From: Bacteroidota bacterium
GTDB lineage: Bacteria; Bacteroidota; Bacteroidia; AKYH767-A; 2013-40CM-41-45
DNA length: 64,000 nucleotides
Direction of reading: 5' to 3'
Assembly: GCA_004295015.1 (NCBI GenBank)
Contig: SHNE01000021.1
Coordinates: forward strand, 62,001 to 126,000
The notes under the pieces were generated by a model that saw only the letters and a program-made list of their open reading frames with translations, was not told the origin of the DNA and ran no database searches. The translations under genes were made by a program, and so were the position numbers. Of the stretch, positions 28,889-38,320 are shown one piece after another; positions within the stretch are counted from its first letter, which is position 1, and each line of letters begins with the position of its first letter.

Positions 28889-30154
28889 ATGAAAGAAGAT
28901 GAATTGCGCTTTTCTGATTTTAAACTGAATAAGCAATTGCTTAGTGCAATCGCTGAAGCCGGTTTTGAGACACCAACAGATATCCAACGAAAGGCTATCC
29001 CCCAGATTTTGGGTGGACATGACATCCTCGGCATTGCTCAAACAGGCACCGGAAAAACGGCCGCCTATGCATTGCCTTTGCTCATGAAGATCAAATATGC
29101 TCAAGGAAATGATCCTCGGGCATTGATAATTGTTCCGACAAGAGAATTGGTTCTCCAGGTTACAGAACAAATAAAAACTCTTGCCCTTTATACCGATTTA
29201 CGCATTGTCGCTCTTTATGGAGGTGTTGGTTTGAAACGACAAGTGGAGGAAGTAACTAAAGGCGTTGACATCATCGTAGCTACACCCGGGAGATTGATGG
29301 AACTTTATTTACCCGGACATCTGCAATTGAAGAAATTAATAATGCTAGTCCTGGATGAAGCCGAGCGCTTGCTAGACATGGGTTTTCGACCGCAGATCAA
29401 TCGAATTTTGGAAGTGATTCCTCGCAAACGACAAAATCTTCTTTTCACGGCTACCTGGAATGATAAAGTCAAATCGATTTCAGAAGATTTTTTAGTGTCG
29501 CCGATGGAAATAAGAATTTCGCCGGAGATCAGGACAGCAAAAACGGTTTCTCAGTGTGTTTACTTTATTCCGAATCTAAGAACAAAGATCAATCTTCTGG
29601 AGCATATGCTTTTGGATCCTTCCTTTAGAAAGGTGATTATTTTCTGCAAGACGAAGACTACAGCAACTAATATTTCAAAGTTTTTTGCCAGAAAGTACGG
29701 AACAGAAATGGTTCGTGTGATTCATGGAAATAAGAGTCAAAATACCAGGATGAACTCCTTGCAACACTTTAGAGATGATAAGATAAGATTTCTTGTGGCT
29801 ACTGATGTAGGGTCCAGGGGTATTGATGTGGAAGAAGTCAGTCATGTTATCAATTTTGATGTTCCATTGATTTATGAAGACTACATTCATAGAATTGGTA
29901 GGACAGGAAGAGCATTTAAAACCGGCGACTCGATTACTTTTTGTGCACCGCACGATGAATATCATTGGAAGCGAATTCAAAAATTAATTGGTCAGAAAGT
30001 ACAGGTGGAAGTCATTCCTCCCGGTGTTGAAGTAACAGAAACTCTTTTCGACGAACAGCAAACTATGTTGCGTGAAATAGATACCCAACGTAGAAAAGAT
30101 GACCCGGATTATAAAGGAGCTTTTCATCCGAAGAAAGCAATTAAAAAGAAATAA
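28889..30154 (+). CDS. DEAD-box-type ATP-dependent RNA helicase (RhlE-like)
   Basis: A 421-residue RNA helicase with Q motif (FSDFKLNKQLL through TPTDIQRKAIP), Walker A AQTGTGKT, PTREL, TPGRLMEL, motif II at 156-159, TAT in place of SAT (LLFTATW), motif V ATDVGSRGID and motif VI HRIGRTGR. Motif II reads D-E-A-E, not DEAD. A short Lys-rich tail ends the protein. Probably acts in ribosome assembly or RNA turnover, as RhlE relatives do. The ATG at 28889 is preferred to the TTG that overlaps the -7 box. Confidence 0.93.
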   Translation: MKEDELRFSDFKLNKQLLSAIAEAGFETPTDIQRKAIPQILGGHDILGIAQTGTGKTAAYALPLLMKIKYAQGNDPRALIIVPTRELVLQVTEQIKTLALYTDLRIVALYGGVGLKRQVEEVTKGVDIIVATPGRLMELYLPGHLQLKKLIMLVLDEAERLLDMGFRPQINRILEVIPRKRQNLLFTATWNDKVKSISEDFLVSPMEIRISPEIRTAKTVSQCVYFIPNLRTKINLLEHMLLDPSFRKVIIFCKTKTTATNISKFFARKYGTEMVRVIHGNKSQNTRMNSLQHFRDDKIRFLVATDVGSRGIDVEEVSHVINFDVPLIYEDYIHRIGRTGRAFKTGDSITFCAPHDEYHWKRIQKLIGQKVQVEVIPPGVEVTETLFDEQQTMLREIDTQRRKDDPDYKGAFHPKKAIKKK

Positions 30155-30163
30155 TATATTTTT

Positions 30164-31075
30164 TTGAAAACCATTGACGATACTTCTTCTTCGGGTACTA
30201 AGCATGCTGACAGGAAAAAGATTTTCTTTTTGATAGCTGTATTAGCTGTGATCTGGGGGAGTTCTTTTATAATGATGAAGCGTGGACTCAATGTATATGA
30301 GCCTGCTCAGGTAGGAGCTATACGGGTATTTTCCGCCTTCCTTTGTGTTTTCCCCTTTGCCTTTAGACATTTTCGCAAGGTGAAAGCATCGCAGTGGAAA
30401 TTCATTCTGGCAAGCGGACTTTTAGGAAATGGAATTCCGGCAATTTTATTTCCATTGGCTCAAACCAATATCAGCAGTTCAGTGGCAGGAATGATTAATG
30501 CCATGACGCCATTATTTACTATGATTGTAGGAGTAGCTTTGTTTGGCATGGTAGGTGGCAGAAACCGGATTCTTGGTCTTGTGATTGGCTTAGCCGGAGC
30601 ACTTGTATTGATTGGCGGGAAGAATGCAACGATGGAAAATGGAAATCCCTGGTTTGCCGGATTTATTATGCTTGCAACTGTTTGCTATGCCTTCAGTGTA
30701 AACATACTTCGCTATAAATTGGCCGAACTCAGTTCAGTAGTCATTACCGGCTTTGCATTAATGTTTGCCGGTATACCGCTGGGAATATACCTTTTTTCAA
30801 CCGACTTCATTCAACGCACGATGGAAGTAGAGGGATCTGCAAAGAGTCTGTCATCGGTGTTAATTCTCGGGGTATTCAGCACTGCTATTTCTTCCGTTTT
30901 GTTTAATCACCTGATAAAAATGGCGGGAGCATTATCAGCCTCTTCGGTAACTTATCTGATACCCATAGTCGCCATGATGTGGGGTTTATATGATCATGAG
31001 AATCTTGGATTGATTCATCTTTTTGGATTAGCAGCAATTCTGGGTGGGGTTTATTTAATTAATAAGAGACAATAG
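30164..31075 (+). CDS. EamA/DMT-family exporter
   Basis: A 303-residue membrane protein with ten predicted helices arranged as two EamA repeats (about 22-155 and 168-300). Typical elements are VIWGSSFIMMKRGL in helix 1 and GALVLIGG at the end of the first repeat. Family members export amino acids, metabolites or drugs; the substrate cannot be read from sequence. No ATG precedes helix 1, so a TTG at 30164 is the likely start, 9 bases after the helicase stop, implying co-transcription. Confidence 0.87.
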   Translation: MKTIDDTSSSGTKHADRKKIFFLIAVLAVIWGSSFIMMKRGLNVYEPAQVGAIRVFSAFLCVFPFAFRHFRKVKASQWKFILASGLLGNGIPAILFPLAQTNISSSVAGMINAMTPLFTMIVGVALFGMVGGRNRILGLVIGLAGALVLIGGKNATMENGNPWFAGFIMLATVCYAFSVNILRYKLAELSSVVITGFALMFAGIPLGIYLFSTDFIQRTMEVEGSAKSLSSVLILGVFSTAISSVLFNHLIKMAGALSASSVTYLIPIVAMMWGLYDHENLGLIHLFGLAAILGGVYLINKRQ

Positions 31076-31160
31076 TTATTAAGTTGATTGCGTTTAACCG
31101 CTTCAAATTAGCATCCGGAACTATACAAAATTGCTAAGATGAAACAACCTCAATTAATTA

Positions 31161-32441
31161 TTATTTAATATTTTCTTGAGCAGCCATATAGACTGCGTCA
31201 TCATAAAGTTGGGCTTCAACGCTTATGTTATTTTTTCTTGCCTTTTGAACAATCTCCTCATACCACGCAGGTTGGCTTTTTATTTCATTAATAAAAAATG
31301 CTATTTTTTCATCTTGTGGATTGAAAAATACATTCCATGCATTTGGAATAAATCCCCATCCAAAATCTCCAAGCGTAACTTCAGTTGAAATAATTGCTAT
31401 CACATCATGTTTTAAGATTTCATCAACGAGCTTTATATCTCTTATGTTTTTCCCATTATTTTGACCATTCGAAAAGATACTGCTGTTATAGTACCAAAAA
31501 GAATATTCTTCAAACGCATCTTCCGGAATTTTTGTATGCCCAATATTAAAAAAGAAACTGTCGCCAATGAAAAGTGATTTTATTTTTGTTTTTCCTTCTT
31601 TATTATAATTCAAAGTTGGATAGGCCATTGTGTCATTTTCTAATGGCCAGATTAAATTCAAAGCCTCAGTTAAATCTGCATCATTATTTCTAGCCGAATC
31701 ACTGAGCTCAATACTTTGTATAGCTAAGTCCGGCAAATCAATACCCCTCAGTTTTTCAATTAGTTTTACAAGAGAGTCACCTGCCAATGTAGCCCCATAC
31801 GTGCTCCAATGAATGCCGCACTTAGTGAACAATGGGTGTTTTGCAGTCGATTTCATTTGAAGAAACCACGAATTATAATCCAATATATTTATACTTGTAT
31901 TTGCCAGTCGTTTTAAATAATGTTCATAATCTGATTCGTGAATTTTTTTGGTGCTATACCAGAATGGAGCAATATCCAGGTAGAACGCTCCACGTGAAGG
32001 TGCAAACATTAACAATAATGTTTTGTTTAACTTTTTTAAAGTGTCATTCAATTGACTGAGCATAACAATATTCGAATCAATTTTTGCTGTACTACTATAA
32101 TTTTTACCAAGATGAGCATCCAAATGTGTAGTAGCTATTAAGTAGCCGTTTTTTCCAACTTCAACATCAAATGAATGGCATTTACGATATAAACTGAAGT
32201 CAATTTGGTTTCTTAGCCGGATGAGGTCTGCATGGAACCCAATCGTGTCATTTAAGTAATGCTCAAAATCACTTTGATACTCTCCCGAAAACCAGGATTT
32301 AAAATTAAATTTTGGCTTTGAATGTGGTACAATTGCTCCCTTGAGTGATTTACTTTTTACTACTAGAAAAGTGGATTGCAGGAGTGGCACCCACAAAAGG
32401 ATTAGCATGAAAACGAAAAAAACAATACGAACGGATTTCAT
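31161..32441 (-). CDS. AlgJ/AlgX-like SGNH acetyltransferase-type protein
   Basis: A 426-residue protein with an N-terminal membrane anchor (about 5-27) and a periplasmic SGNH-like domain. It has the nucleophile motif IGDS with Ser295 and GIHWSTYGA with His211, the counterparts of the Ser and His of alginate acetylation proteins. The residue two before His211, Asp in AlgJ and AlgX, is Gly209 here. It starts at the base immediately after the MBOAT stop, so the pair is coupled. Together they probably O-acetylate an exported polysaccharide; the polymer is unknown. Confidence 0.8.
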   Translation of the reverse strand: MKSVRIVFFVFMLILLWVPLLQSTFLVVKSKSLKGAIVPHSKPKFNFKSWFSGEYQSDFEHYLNDTIGFHADLIRLRNQIDFSLYRKCHSFDVEVGKNGYLIATTHLDAHLGKNYSSTAKIDSNIVMLSQLNDTLKKLNKTLLLMFAPSRGAFYLDIAPFWYSTKKIHESDYEHYLKRLANTSINILDYNSWFLQMKSTAKHPLFTKCGIHWSTYGATLAGDSLVKLIEKLRGIDLPDLAIQSIELSDSARNNDADLTEALNLIWPLENDTMAYPTLNYNKEGKTKIKSLFIGDSFFFNIGHTKIPEDAFEEYSFWYYNSSIFSNGQNNGKNIRDIKLVDEILKHDVIAIISTEVTLGDFGWGFIPNAWNVFFNPQDEKIAFFINEIKSQPAWYEEIVQKARKNNISVEAQLYDDAVYMAAQENIK

Positions 32442-33866
32442 TTAAAATCTAAAATAGATAAACGGATTAAAGTCGGAGGCTACTATATAACTTGAACAAA
32501 CAACAAACAGGATCACATATGTAACTAACTTAATCGCCAGCCATTTAGGTGTAATGGTTTTTAATATTGTTTCCTGAAATTCTTCATTTCTTTTAAAAGC
32601 CCAAAGGAACACTGCTATAATCGCACAGATTAATACTCCGAGCATTTTCTGATCAAATCGAATAGGCAGGGGATTAAAATCAAAACTAAATAACTTGGCC
32701 AAAATTTGATTGGCAGTACTCAGGCTTTCAGCCCGGAAATATACCCATCCAATATTTACAATGAGGAAGCAAACGAATATGCTTGCAGCTTTTCCGATTT
32801 TAGAATATACCTTTAAAAGAAACATGCGTTCAAGCACCAGAAAGAAGCCATGATATGCTCCCCAAATTACAAAGTTCCATGATGCACCATGCCATAATCC
32901 GGAGGCTAAAAAAACGATCCACAAATTTGTGTAGAGTCTATATTGGGACTTTACTTTATTGCCACCTAGAGGGATGTAGAGATAGTTTTTCATCCATGCA
33001 CCTAAGGTAATATGCCATCTTCTCCAGAATTCTGTAATGCTTTGTGATATATAAGGGTTGTTGAAATTTTCAGGGAATTTAAATCCAAACATCATAGCTA
33101 AACCAATCGCCATATCTGAGTATCCTGAAAAATCAAAATAGATTTGAAATGTATAGCAAAGCATGCCTAACCATGCTACTGAACTGTTAACTTGATCAAT
33201 GGGAAGTGCAAATGCCTTGTCAGCAAACTCGCCAAGAACATTTGCTATAAGAATTTTTTTTGCCAATCCAATAATGAATCTAAATAATCCATTTATCCTG
33301 TATTCCGTCGTTTCACGCGATTGCCTGTCCTTGATTTGATCAGCAATATCGTGATAGCGGATTATCGGTCCTGCAATCAGCTTTGGGAACAAAATGATAT
33401 ATAATTGATACTCCCAGAAATTTTTTAATGGCGCATGTACTCTTCTGTAAACATCAATCACATAAGTTAATGATTCAAATGTATAAAAGGAAATTCCAAT
33501 CGGTAAAACCAGTTTTACCCAACCAATTTCATGGATGCCAAATCCCTTTAGAAAAAAATTTATATTTTCAATAAAAAAATTTGAATACTTGAAATAAAAC
33601 AACAGCCCAAGATTTAAGGAAAGTGACAATATCAATAAAACCTGTCGGCTAAGCTTACTTTCGCTATCGTAGAGCTTTCTTACCAGGAAAAAATCAAGAA
33701 ATGTTGTGAGTAGAATGACAAAGATAAATTTTGGTGCACCCCAGCTGTAAAAAAAAATACTGGACAAGAGCAGTATCGCATTTTTGTATTTCTGCGGTGC
33801 AATGAAATAGATTGATAAAACAATTGGAAGGAAAACAAATAGAAAAATTGAAGAACTGAATACCAT
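32442..33866 (-). CDS. MBOAT-family O-acyltransferase (AlgI-like)
   Basis: A 474-residue polytopic membrane protein (about eleven helices) that carries acyl groups across the inner membrane. MBOAT landmarks: PIGISFYTFESLTYVIDVYR, FPKLIAGPIIRY, the FDFSGYSDMAIGLAMMFGF segment, FWRRWHITLGAWMKNYLYIPLGG, and the catalytic His326 in SGLWHGASW. It belongs to the AlgI type and pairs with the AlgJ-like gene directly downstream. No polysaccharide synthesis genes are beside the pair. Confidence 0.93.
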   Translation of the reverse strand: MVFSSSIFLFVFLPIVLSIYFIAPQKYKNAILLLSSIFFYSWGAPKFIFVILLTTFLDFFLVRKLYDSESKLSRQVLLILSLSLNLGLLFYFKYSNFFIENINFFLKGFGIHEIGWVKLVLPIGISFYTFESLTYVIDVYRRVHAPLKNFWEYQLYIILFPKLIAGPIIRYHDIADQIKDRQSRETTEYRINGLFRFIIGLAKKILIANVLGEFADKAFALPIDQVNSSVAWLGMLCYTFQIYFDFSGYSDMAIGLAMMFGFKFPENFNNPYISQSITEFWRRWHITLGAWMKNYLYIPLGGNKVKSQYRLYTNLWIVFLASGLWHGASWNFVIWGAYHGFFLVLERMFLLKVYSKIGKAASIFVCFLIVNIGWVYFRAESLSTANQILAKLFSFDFNPLPIRFDQKMLGVLICAIIAVFLWAFKRNEEFQETILKTITPKWLAIKLVTYVILFVVCSSYIVASDFNPFIYFRF

Positions 33867-34039
33867 AAAATTACAGTGTGGTTTTCTTCTTAAAACGTTT
33901 GATCTGAAATTATTTTATGCCAATCAGTCAAACTAATCTTGATTATTAAAACGGATTTCAATTTGTGCAATACAAGTATTCTTCGTATTCGCTTTTGACC
34001 TGGTAAATATAGTATTCGCACCTTAATATTCGATCATTT

Positions 34040-34071
34040 AAAAAAATCAGGTTGCCAGATATGGCAACCTG
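34040..34071 (-). terminator. Rho-independent terminator of the M20 dipeptidase gene
   Basis: A perfect ten-base-pair stem (34048-34057 with 34062-34071) with loop GATA on the plus strand. On the minus strand it is followed by A and then a seven-T run (A run 34040-34046). It lies about 80 bases downstream of the dipeptidase stop. Confidence 0.88.
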
Positions 34072-34149
34072 TCGCTTAAATCGATAAATAATTTAAGTTT
34101 TCTTGGATTTAATTATATTTAAGTCTGTAGGCGGTGTGGTAAAAGAGAA

Positions 34150-35523
34150 TTACTTCTTACTCATCTCTGTAAAATTTCTGAAAAATAGAGGGATAGTCTC
34201 AATACCTTTCATGAAATTGAAAACTCCATAATTTTCATTCGGGGAATGGATAAGATCGCTGTCGAGACCGAAGCCCATCAATACCGATTTTAAGCCTAGT
34301 TCCTTTTCAAAAAGGGCAACGATTGGAATACTTCCTCCTCCGCGTGTTGGGATTGGTTTTTTTCCAAAGGTTTCTTCCATCGCTTTGCTCGCAGCTTTGA
34401 ATGCTACGGAATCAGTTGGTGTAACAACAGGTTCTCCGCCATGATGAGGCATAACTTTCACCTTTACGGACGAGGGAGCAATTTTTTCAAAGTGATCCTG
34501 GAAAATTTTTGTGATTTTTTCGGATGACTGATTTGGAACAAGTCGCATGCTGATTTTTGCATAAGCTTTAGCCGGCAATACCGTCTTTGATCCCTCACCG
34601 GTATAACCTCCCCAAATGCCGTTTAGTTCCAGCGTAGGACGGATACCTGTACGCTCAAGAGTTGTGAAGCCTTTTTCACCCCTTACATCGTCAACCCCGA
34701 GGTCTTTTTTAAATTCATCGAGATCAAAGGGAGTTTTATTTAATTCTTCGCGCTCTGATTTTGATAATTCCAATACGTCGTCATAAAAACCAGGAATGCT
34801 GATATGGTCATCCTTATCTTTCATAGACGCAATCATTTCACACAGAGCTTGAATTGGATTGCCCACAGCACCTCCATAAACCCCACTGTGTAAATCACGA
34901 TTTGGTCCGCTGACTTCAACTTGTACATAGCTCAATCCGCGTAAGCCGACTTCGATACTTGGAATATCATTGGCAATGATGGATGTATCAGAGATAAGAA
35001 TTACATCTCCATTCAGGCGGTTCTTATTCTCTTTTACCCAGGTGCCAAGGTTTGATGATCCTACTTCTTCTTCACCCTCTATCATGAAACGCACATTACA
35101 AGGAAGAGAATTGTTTTGCATCATGCTTTCAAAGGCTTTGATATGCATATACACCTGTCCTTTATCGTCACATGCTCCTCTGGCGAATATTTTTCCGTTT
35201 TTAATTATAGGTTCGAAAGGAGGGTTGTCCCAAAGATTTAATGGATCTGCAGGTTGTACATCATAATGCCCATACACAATTACCGTAGGAAGCTTTGGGT
35301 CAATAATTTTTTCCCCATAAACGATAGGATGTCCTTTGGTTTTGCATACTTCAACTTTATCAGCGCCGGCTGCTTCAAGTTTCGATTTAATAAAGTCCGC
35401 AGCCCGTGCTACATCCTTTTCAAATTTGCTGTCAGCACTCACTGATGGGATACGCAGTAATTCAAATAATTCATCTAAAAATCGTTGTTCGTTTTTCTTA
35501 ATATACTCTTGTGTTTTTATCAT
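34150..35523 (-). CDS. M20 family dipeptidase
   Basis: A 457-residue cytosolic-type metallopeptidase. Zinc-site motifs: GHYDVQP with His86 and Asp88, Asp119 in ARGACDDKGQ, and the acidic cluster EGEEEVGS at 149-156 containing the catalytic Glu. A dimerisation-domain insertion follows, with the late His in DLIHSPNENYG. It resembles carnosinase/PepV-like dipeptidases; exact peptide specificity is not determinable. It starts 52 bases after gpmI and has an exact -7 box in that gap. Confidence 0.92.
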   Translation of the reverse strand: MIKTQEYIKKNEQRFLDELFELLRIPSVSADSKFEKDVARAADFIKSKLEAAGADKVEVCKTKGHPIVYGEKIIDPKLPTVIVYGHYDVQPADPLNLWDNPPFEPIIKNGKIFARGACDDKGQVYMHIKAFESMMQNNSLPCNVRFMIEGEEEVGSSNLGTWVKENKNRLNGDVILISDTSIIANDIPSIEVGLRGLSYVQVEVSGPNRDLHSGVYGGAVGNPIQALCEMIASMKDKDDHISIPGFYDDVLELSKSEREELNKTPFDLDEFKKDLGVDDVRGEKGFTTLERTGIRPTLELNGIWGGYTGEGSKTVLPAKAYAKISMRLVPNQSSEKITKIFQDHFEKIAPSSVKVKVMPHHGGEPVVTPTDSVAFKAASKAMEETFGKKPIPTRGGGSIPIVALFEKELGLKSVLMGFGLDSDLIHSPNENYGVFNFMKGIETIPLFFRNFTEMSKK

Positions 35524-35564
35524 GTTCTTATTAATTTCTATAAGTGATTTTCAAATAATCATTG

Positions 35565-35572
35565 CAAACTTA
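35565..35572 (-). promoter_or_regulatory. -7 promoter box upstream of the M20 dipeptidase
   Basis: On the minus strand this reads TAAGTTTG, an exact TAnnTTTG match, 41 bases before the dipeptidase ATG and a few bases after the gpmI stop. It suggests that the dipeptidase has its own promoter even though gpmI lies just upstream. Confidence 0.5.
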
Positions 35573-35574
35573 AA

Positions 35575-37101
35575 TCAGTTTTTATCTACTAACACTTTTC
35601 CGGTCATTTGTACGGGTGCAGTCAGGTTCATCATTTTTAAAATTGTCGGGGCCAGATCAGCCAGCCTTCCATTATTCAGTCGATTGTAATCTGTATCGAG
35701 CAAGAATAGTGGTACAGGGTTTTTTGTGTGAGCTGTATTTGGAGAGCCATCATCATTAATCATAAAATCTGCATTTCCATGATCAGCGGTTATTAAAAAG
35801 GAATAACCGTTTTTCTTGCCACAGTTTACAATTCTTTGTACACAAGTGTCGACCGTTTCGGCTGCTTTTACCACAGCTTTAAAATCACCGGTGTGTCCGA
35901 CCATATCGGTATTGGCGAAGTTAAGACATACGAAATCCACTTTTCCGATTTCGAGTTCTTTGCAGATGGCATCAGTAACTTCGGGGGCACTCATTTCAGG
36001 TTGAAGATCGTAGGTTGCAACCTTCGGAGATGGGATTAGAATTCTTTTTTCATGCTCAAAGGGTTCTTCTCTTCCGCCGGAAAAGAAAAAGGAAACATGC
36101 GGATATTTTTCGGTTTCCGCTATTCGGATTTGGGATTTACCTGCATCGGCGAGTACTTCCCCAATTGTATTTTTTAGATTGTCCTTATCATAAACCACTT
36201 TTACATTATGAAAAGTATCATCATAGTTTGTCATGGTCACATAATGCAGATTCATGTGATGCATGTTTTGTTCATGAAAATCTTTTTGTGTCAGCGCCAT
36301 CGTAATTTCACGACACCTGTCTGTACGGAAGTTGAAGCATATCACCGCATCTCCTGCTTCAATTTTTGCCAGTGCTTTATTGTTTTGGTCAACAACAACG
36401 ATTGGTTCAATAAACTCATCTGTCACACCAATTTTGTAAGAATCCTCAATAGCTTTCACAGGATCTGTTGCTAAAGTTCCTTTGCTATGTATCAATAAAT
36501 CATAAGCTTTTTTAATTCGTTCCCAGCGCTTGTCACGATCCATGGCAAAATATCTTCCGATAACAGTAGCTATTTTTCCGGCTGATTTATCGAGATGGTT
36601 TTGCAAATCTTTAAGAAAGCCGGCGCCACTTTTAGGATCTGTGTCACGTCCATCCGTAAATGCATGCACGAATAAATCTTTAACGCCCTTATTGAAAGCT
36701 AGGTCACATAGTGCCTTCACATGATTTATGTGCGAGTGCACACCACCGTCAGAAACAAGTCCGATGAAATGTAATTTTTTATTATTATTTTTTACGTAGT
36801 TGATTGCATCGAGTAAAACCGGATGTTGTTGTAGTTTATTTTCTTTAATTTCAACATTAACCCTTACAAGAACCTGATATACTACACGACCTGCACCAAT
36901 ATTCAAATGGCCAACTTCTGAATTGCCCATTTGTCCCTGGGGTAAACCAACATCTTCTCCGCAGGTGATTAATTCTGAATTGGGACATGATTTATAAAGT
37001 GAATCGACAAAGGGAGTCTTTGCTTTGAAAATGGCATTTGCGTTTGTTTCCGGGCCTTTTCCCCAACCGTCCATAATAATCAGGACAACTTTTTTATTCA
37101 T
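35575..37101 (-). CDS. gpmI: 2,3-bisphosphoglycerate-independent phosphoglycerate mutase
   Basis: Interconverts 3- and 2-phosphoglycerate with two Mn2+ ions. The 508-residue product has the alkaline-phosphatase-like metal motif MDGWGKG at the N-terminus, the phosphorylated nucleophile Ser61 in GQMGNSEVGHLNIGAGR, the phosphotransferase insert with HAFTDGRDTDP, and the second metal cluster NFANTDMVGHTG and TADHGNAD. Length matches the family. Followed by the dipeptidase on the same strand. Confidence 0.97.
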   Translation of the reverse strand: MNKKVVLIIMDGWGKGPETNANAIFKAKTPFVDSLYKSCPNSELITCGEDVGLPQGQMGNSEVGHLNIGAGRVVYQVLVRVNVEIKENKLQQHPVLLDAINYVKNNNKKLHFIGLVSDGGVHSHINHVKALCDLAFNKGVKDLFVHAFTDGRDTDPKSGAGFLKDLQNHLDKSAGKIATVIGRYFAMDRDKRWERIKKAYDLLIHSKGTLATDPVKAIEDSYKIGVTDEFIEPIVVVDQNNKALAKIEAGDAVICFNFRTDRCREITMALTQKDFHEQNMHHMNLHYVTMTNYDDTFHNVKVVYDKDNLKNTIGEVLADAGKSQIRIAETEKYPHVSFFFSGGREEPFEHEKRILIPSPKVATYDLQPEMSAPEVTDAICKELEIGKVDFVCLNFANTDMVGHTGDFKAVVKAAETVDTCVQRIVNCGKKNGYSFLITADHGNADFMINDDGSPNTAHTKNPVPLFLLDTDYNRLNNGRLADLAPTILKMMNLTAPVQMTGKVLVDKN

Positions 37102-37199
37102 AAAAGGAAAATGAAATTCGTAATGGGTTTTTAATAATGCGCAATTTACGAAATTCAGACTTGATTTCGGTGGTTTTTAACTGAAATATTGCCTGTGTT

Positions 37200-38165
37200 T
37201 TAACTCAGTTTTGACTTGAATTCAGCACAAATTACTGTTCCTTGAGGTTTGTTATCAAGGACAAAGATTTTTCCCTCATGACCTTCAACAATGTGCTTGA
37301 CTATAAAAAGTCCTAAGCCTGTTCCCTTGGATTTCCGTGTTTCTTCATTTCCAATTCTGAAAAATTTCTGAAAAATTTTATTTTTAAATTCATCAGGTAT
37401 TCCAACGCCTTGATCACTGACACATAATTTTATTCCGTCAGCAGTTTTTTCTAAATCTACAACGATGGATTTTTCCTGAGGTGAGTATTTCCATGCATTC
37501 TCAATCAGGTTAGATAACAAGAGATGGAAAGCATTTTTGTCTCCAAGAATGTAAATTCCATCTTCAATGTGTGATGTGATCTTTTCATGATTTGGAACAT
37601 TTTGAAATTTTTGAACAATTAATCTAACAAAAGCAGATAGATTTATTTCTTCCCTGTCAAAATTGTATCCCTTGTGGTTGATCAGGTTCGCAAGCAATGC
37701 ATTTTCAACAAGATTGTTCAGACGTTCAGTATCCGAAATGGCGTTATTAATAAATGAGATCTCCTTGTCCCTGTCAAGATTGTGACGTAAAATGGTTTGC
37801 AGGTATAGTTTGATGGATGCAAGCGGAGACTTGAATTCGTGTGTAATTGACAATAAAAAATTTTTCTGCTGCCGTGCAAGATCGACTTCTTTTTTAAATG
37901 CTTTAATTGAGTGATATGATCCCCACACTAGGAGAATCAGAAAGACACTTCCTTCACCGATAACCATCCATCGGCGTTGTTTGATTTTCTTCTCCAGATA
38001 AGCTATTTCTTTTTCCTGACTCTCTTTTGATTCTGATTTGAGTCGCACATTCTCAATTCTATGTTCGAAAACTTCAGCATTAAGATCGATAAGTAAATAT
38101 GCCCACCAGCAAAATTGGACAAGAATATAGAAAGCCAGCAGATAGAGAAATAGAATAGGGCGCAT
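37200..38165 (-). CDS. Sensor histidine kinase
   Basis: A 321-residue membrane kinase. Two transmembrane helices (about 3-26 and 68-86) flank a short periplasmic segment with a charged helix. A HisKA domain follows with phospho-acceptor His109 in SITHEFKSPLAS, then a HATPase domain with N box Asn223 (LIENAWKYSP), G1 DQGVGIP and G2 GTGLGLFIVKHIV. The ATG at 38165 is chosen over a TTG four codons upstream. No response regulator is adjacent, so it is an orphan kinase. The signal is unknown. Confidence 0.92.
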   Translation of the reverse strand: MRPILFLYLLAFYILVQFCWWAYLLIDLNAEVFEHRIENVRLKSESKESQEKEIAYLEKKIKQRRWMVIGEGSVFLILLVWGSYHSIKAFKKEVDLARQQKNFLLSITHEFKSPLASIKLYLQTILRHNLDRDKEISFINNAISDTERLNNLVENALLANLINHKGYNFDREEINLSAFVRLIVQKFQNVPNHEKITSHIEDGIYILGDKNAFHLLLSNLIENAWKYSPQEKSIVVDLEKTADGIKLCVSDQGVGIPDEFKNKIFQKFFRIGNEETRKSKGTGLGLFIVKHIVEGHEGKIFVLDNKPQGTVICAEFKSKLS

Positions 38166-38320
38166 AAGATGCCGCAAATTAGAAAGAATCTCTCGAAAAA
38201 ATGTGCCTTGCTAATAAAATGACAAAAAATTGGATGAATAACCGGAGTACTAGCCCTTACCTAAACACGAGAAATGGGTTTTATCACTCAGGTATTTCCC
38301 TCTGAAAGCAGACAGAATAA

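Noticed and set aside
38250..38320. Continuation of the PKD/FN3 protein in another frame
   Set aside because: A 24-codon stretch looks faintly like the missing FN3 end but stops quickly and shows no sorting domain; too weak to annotate as a coding part.
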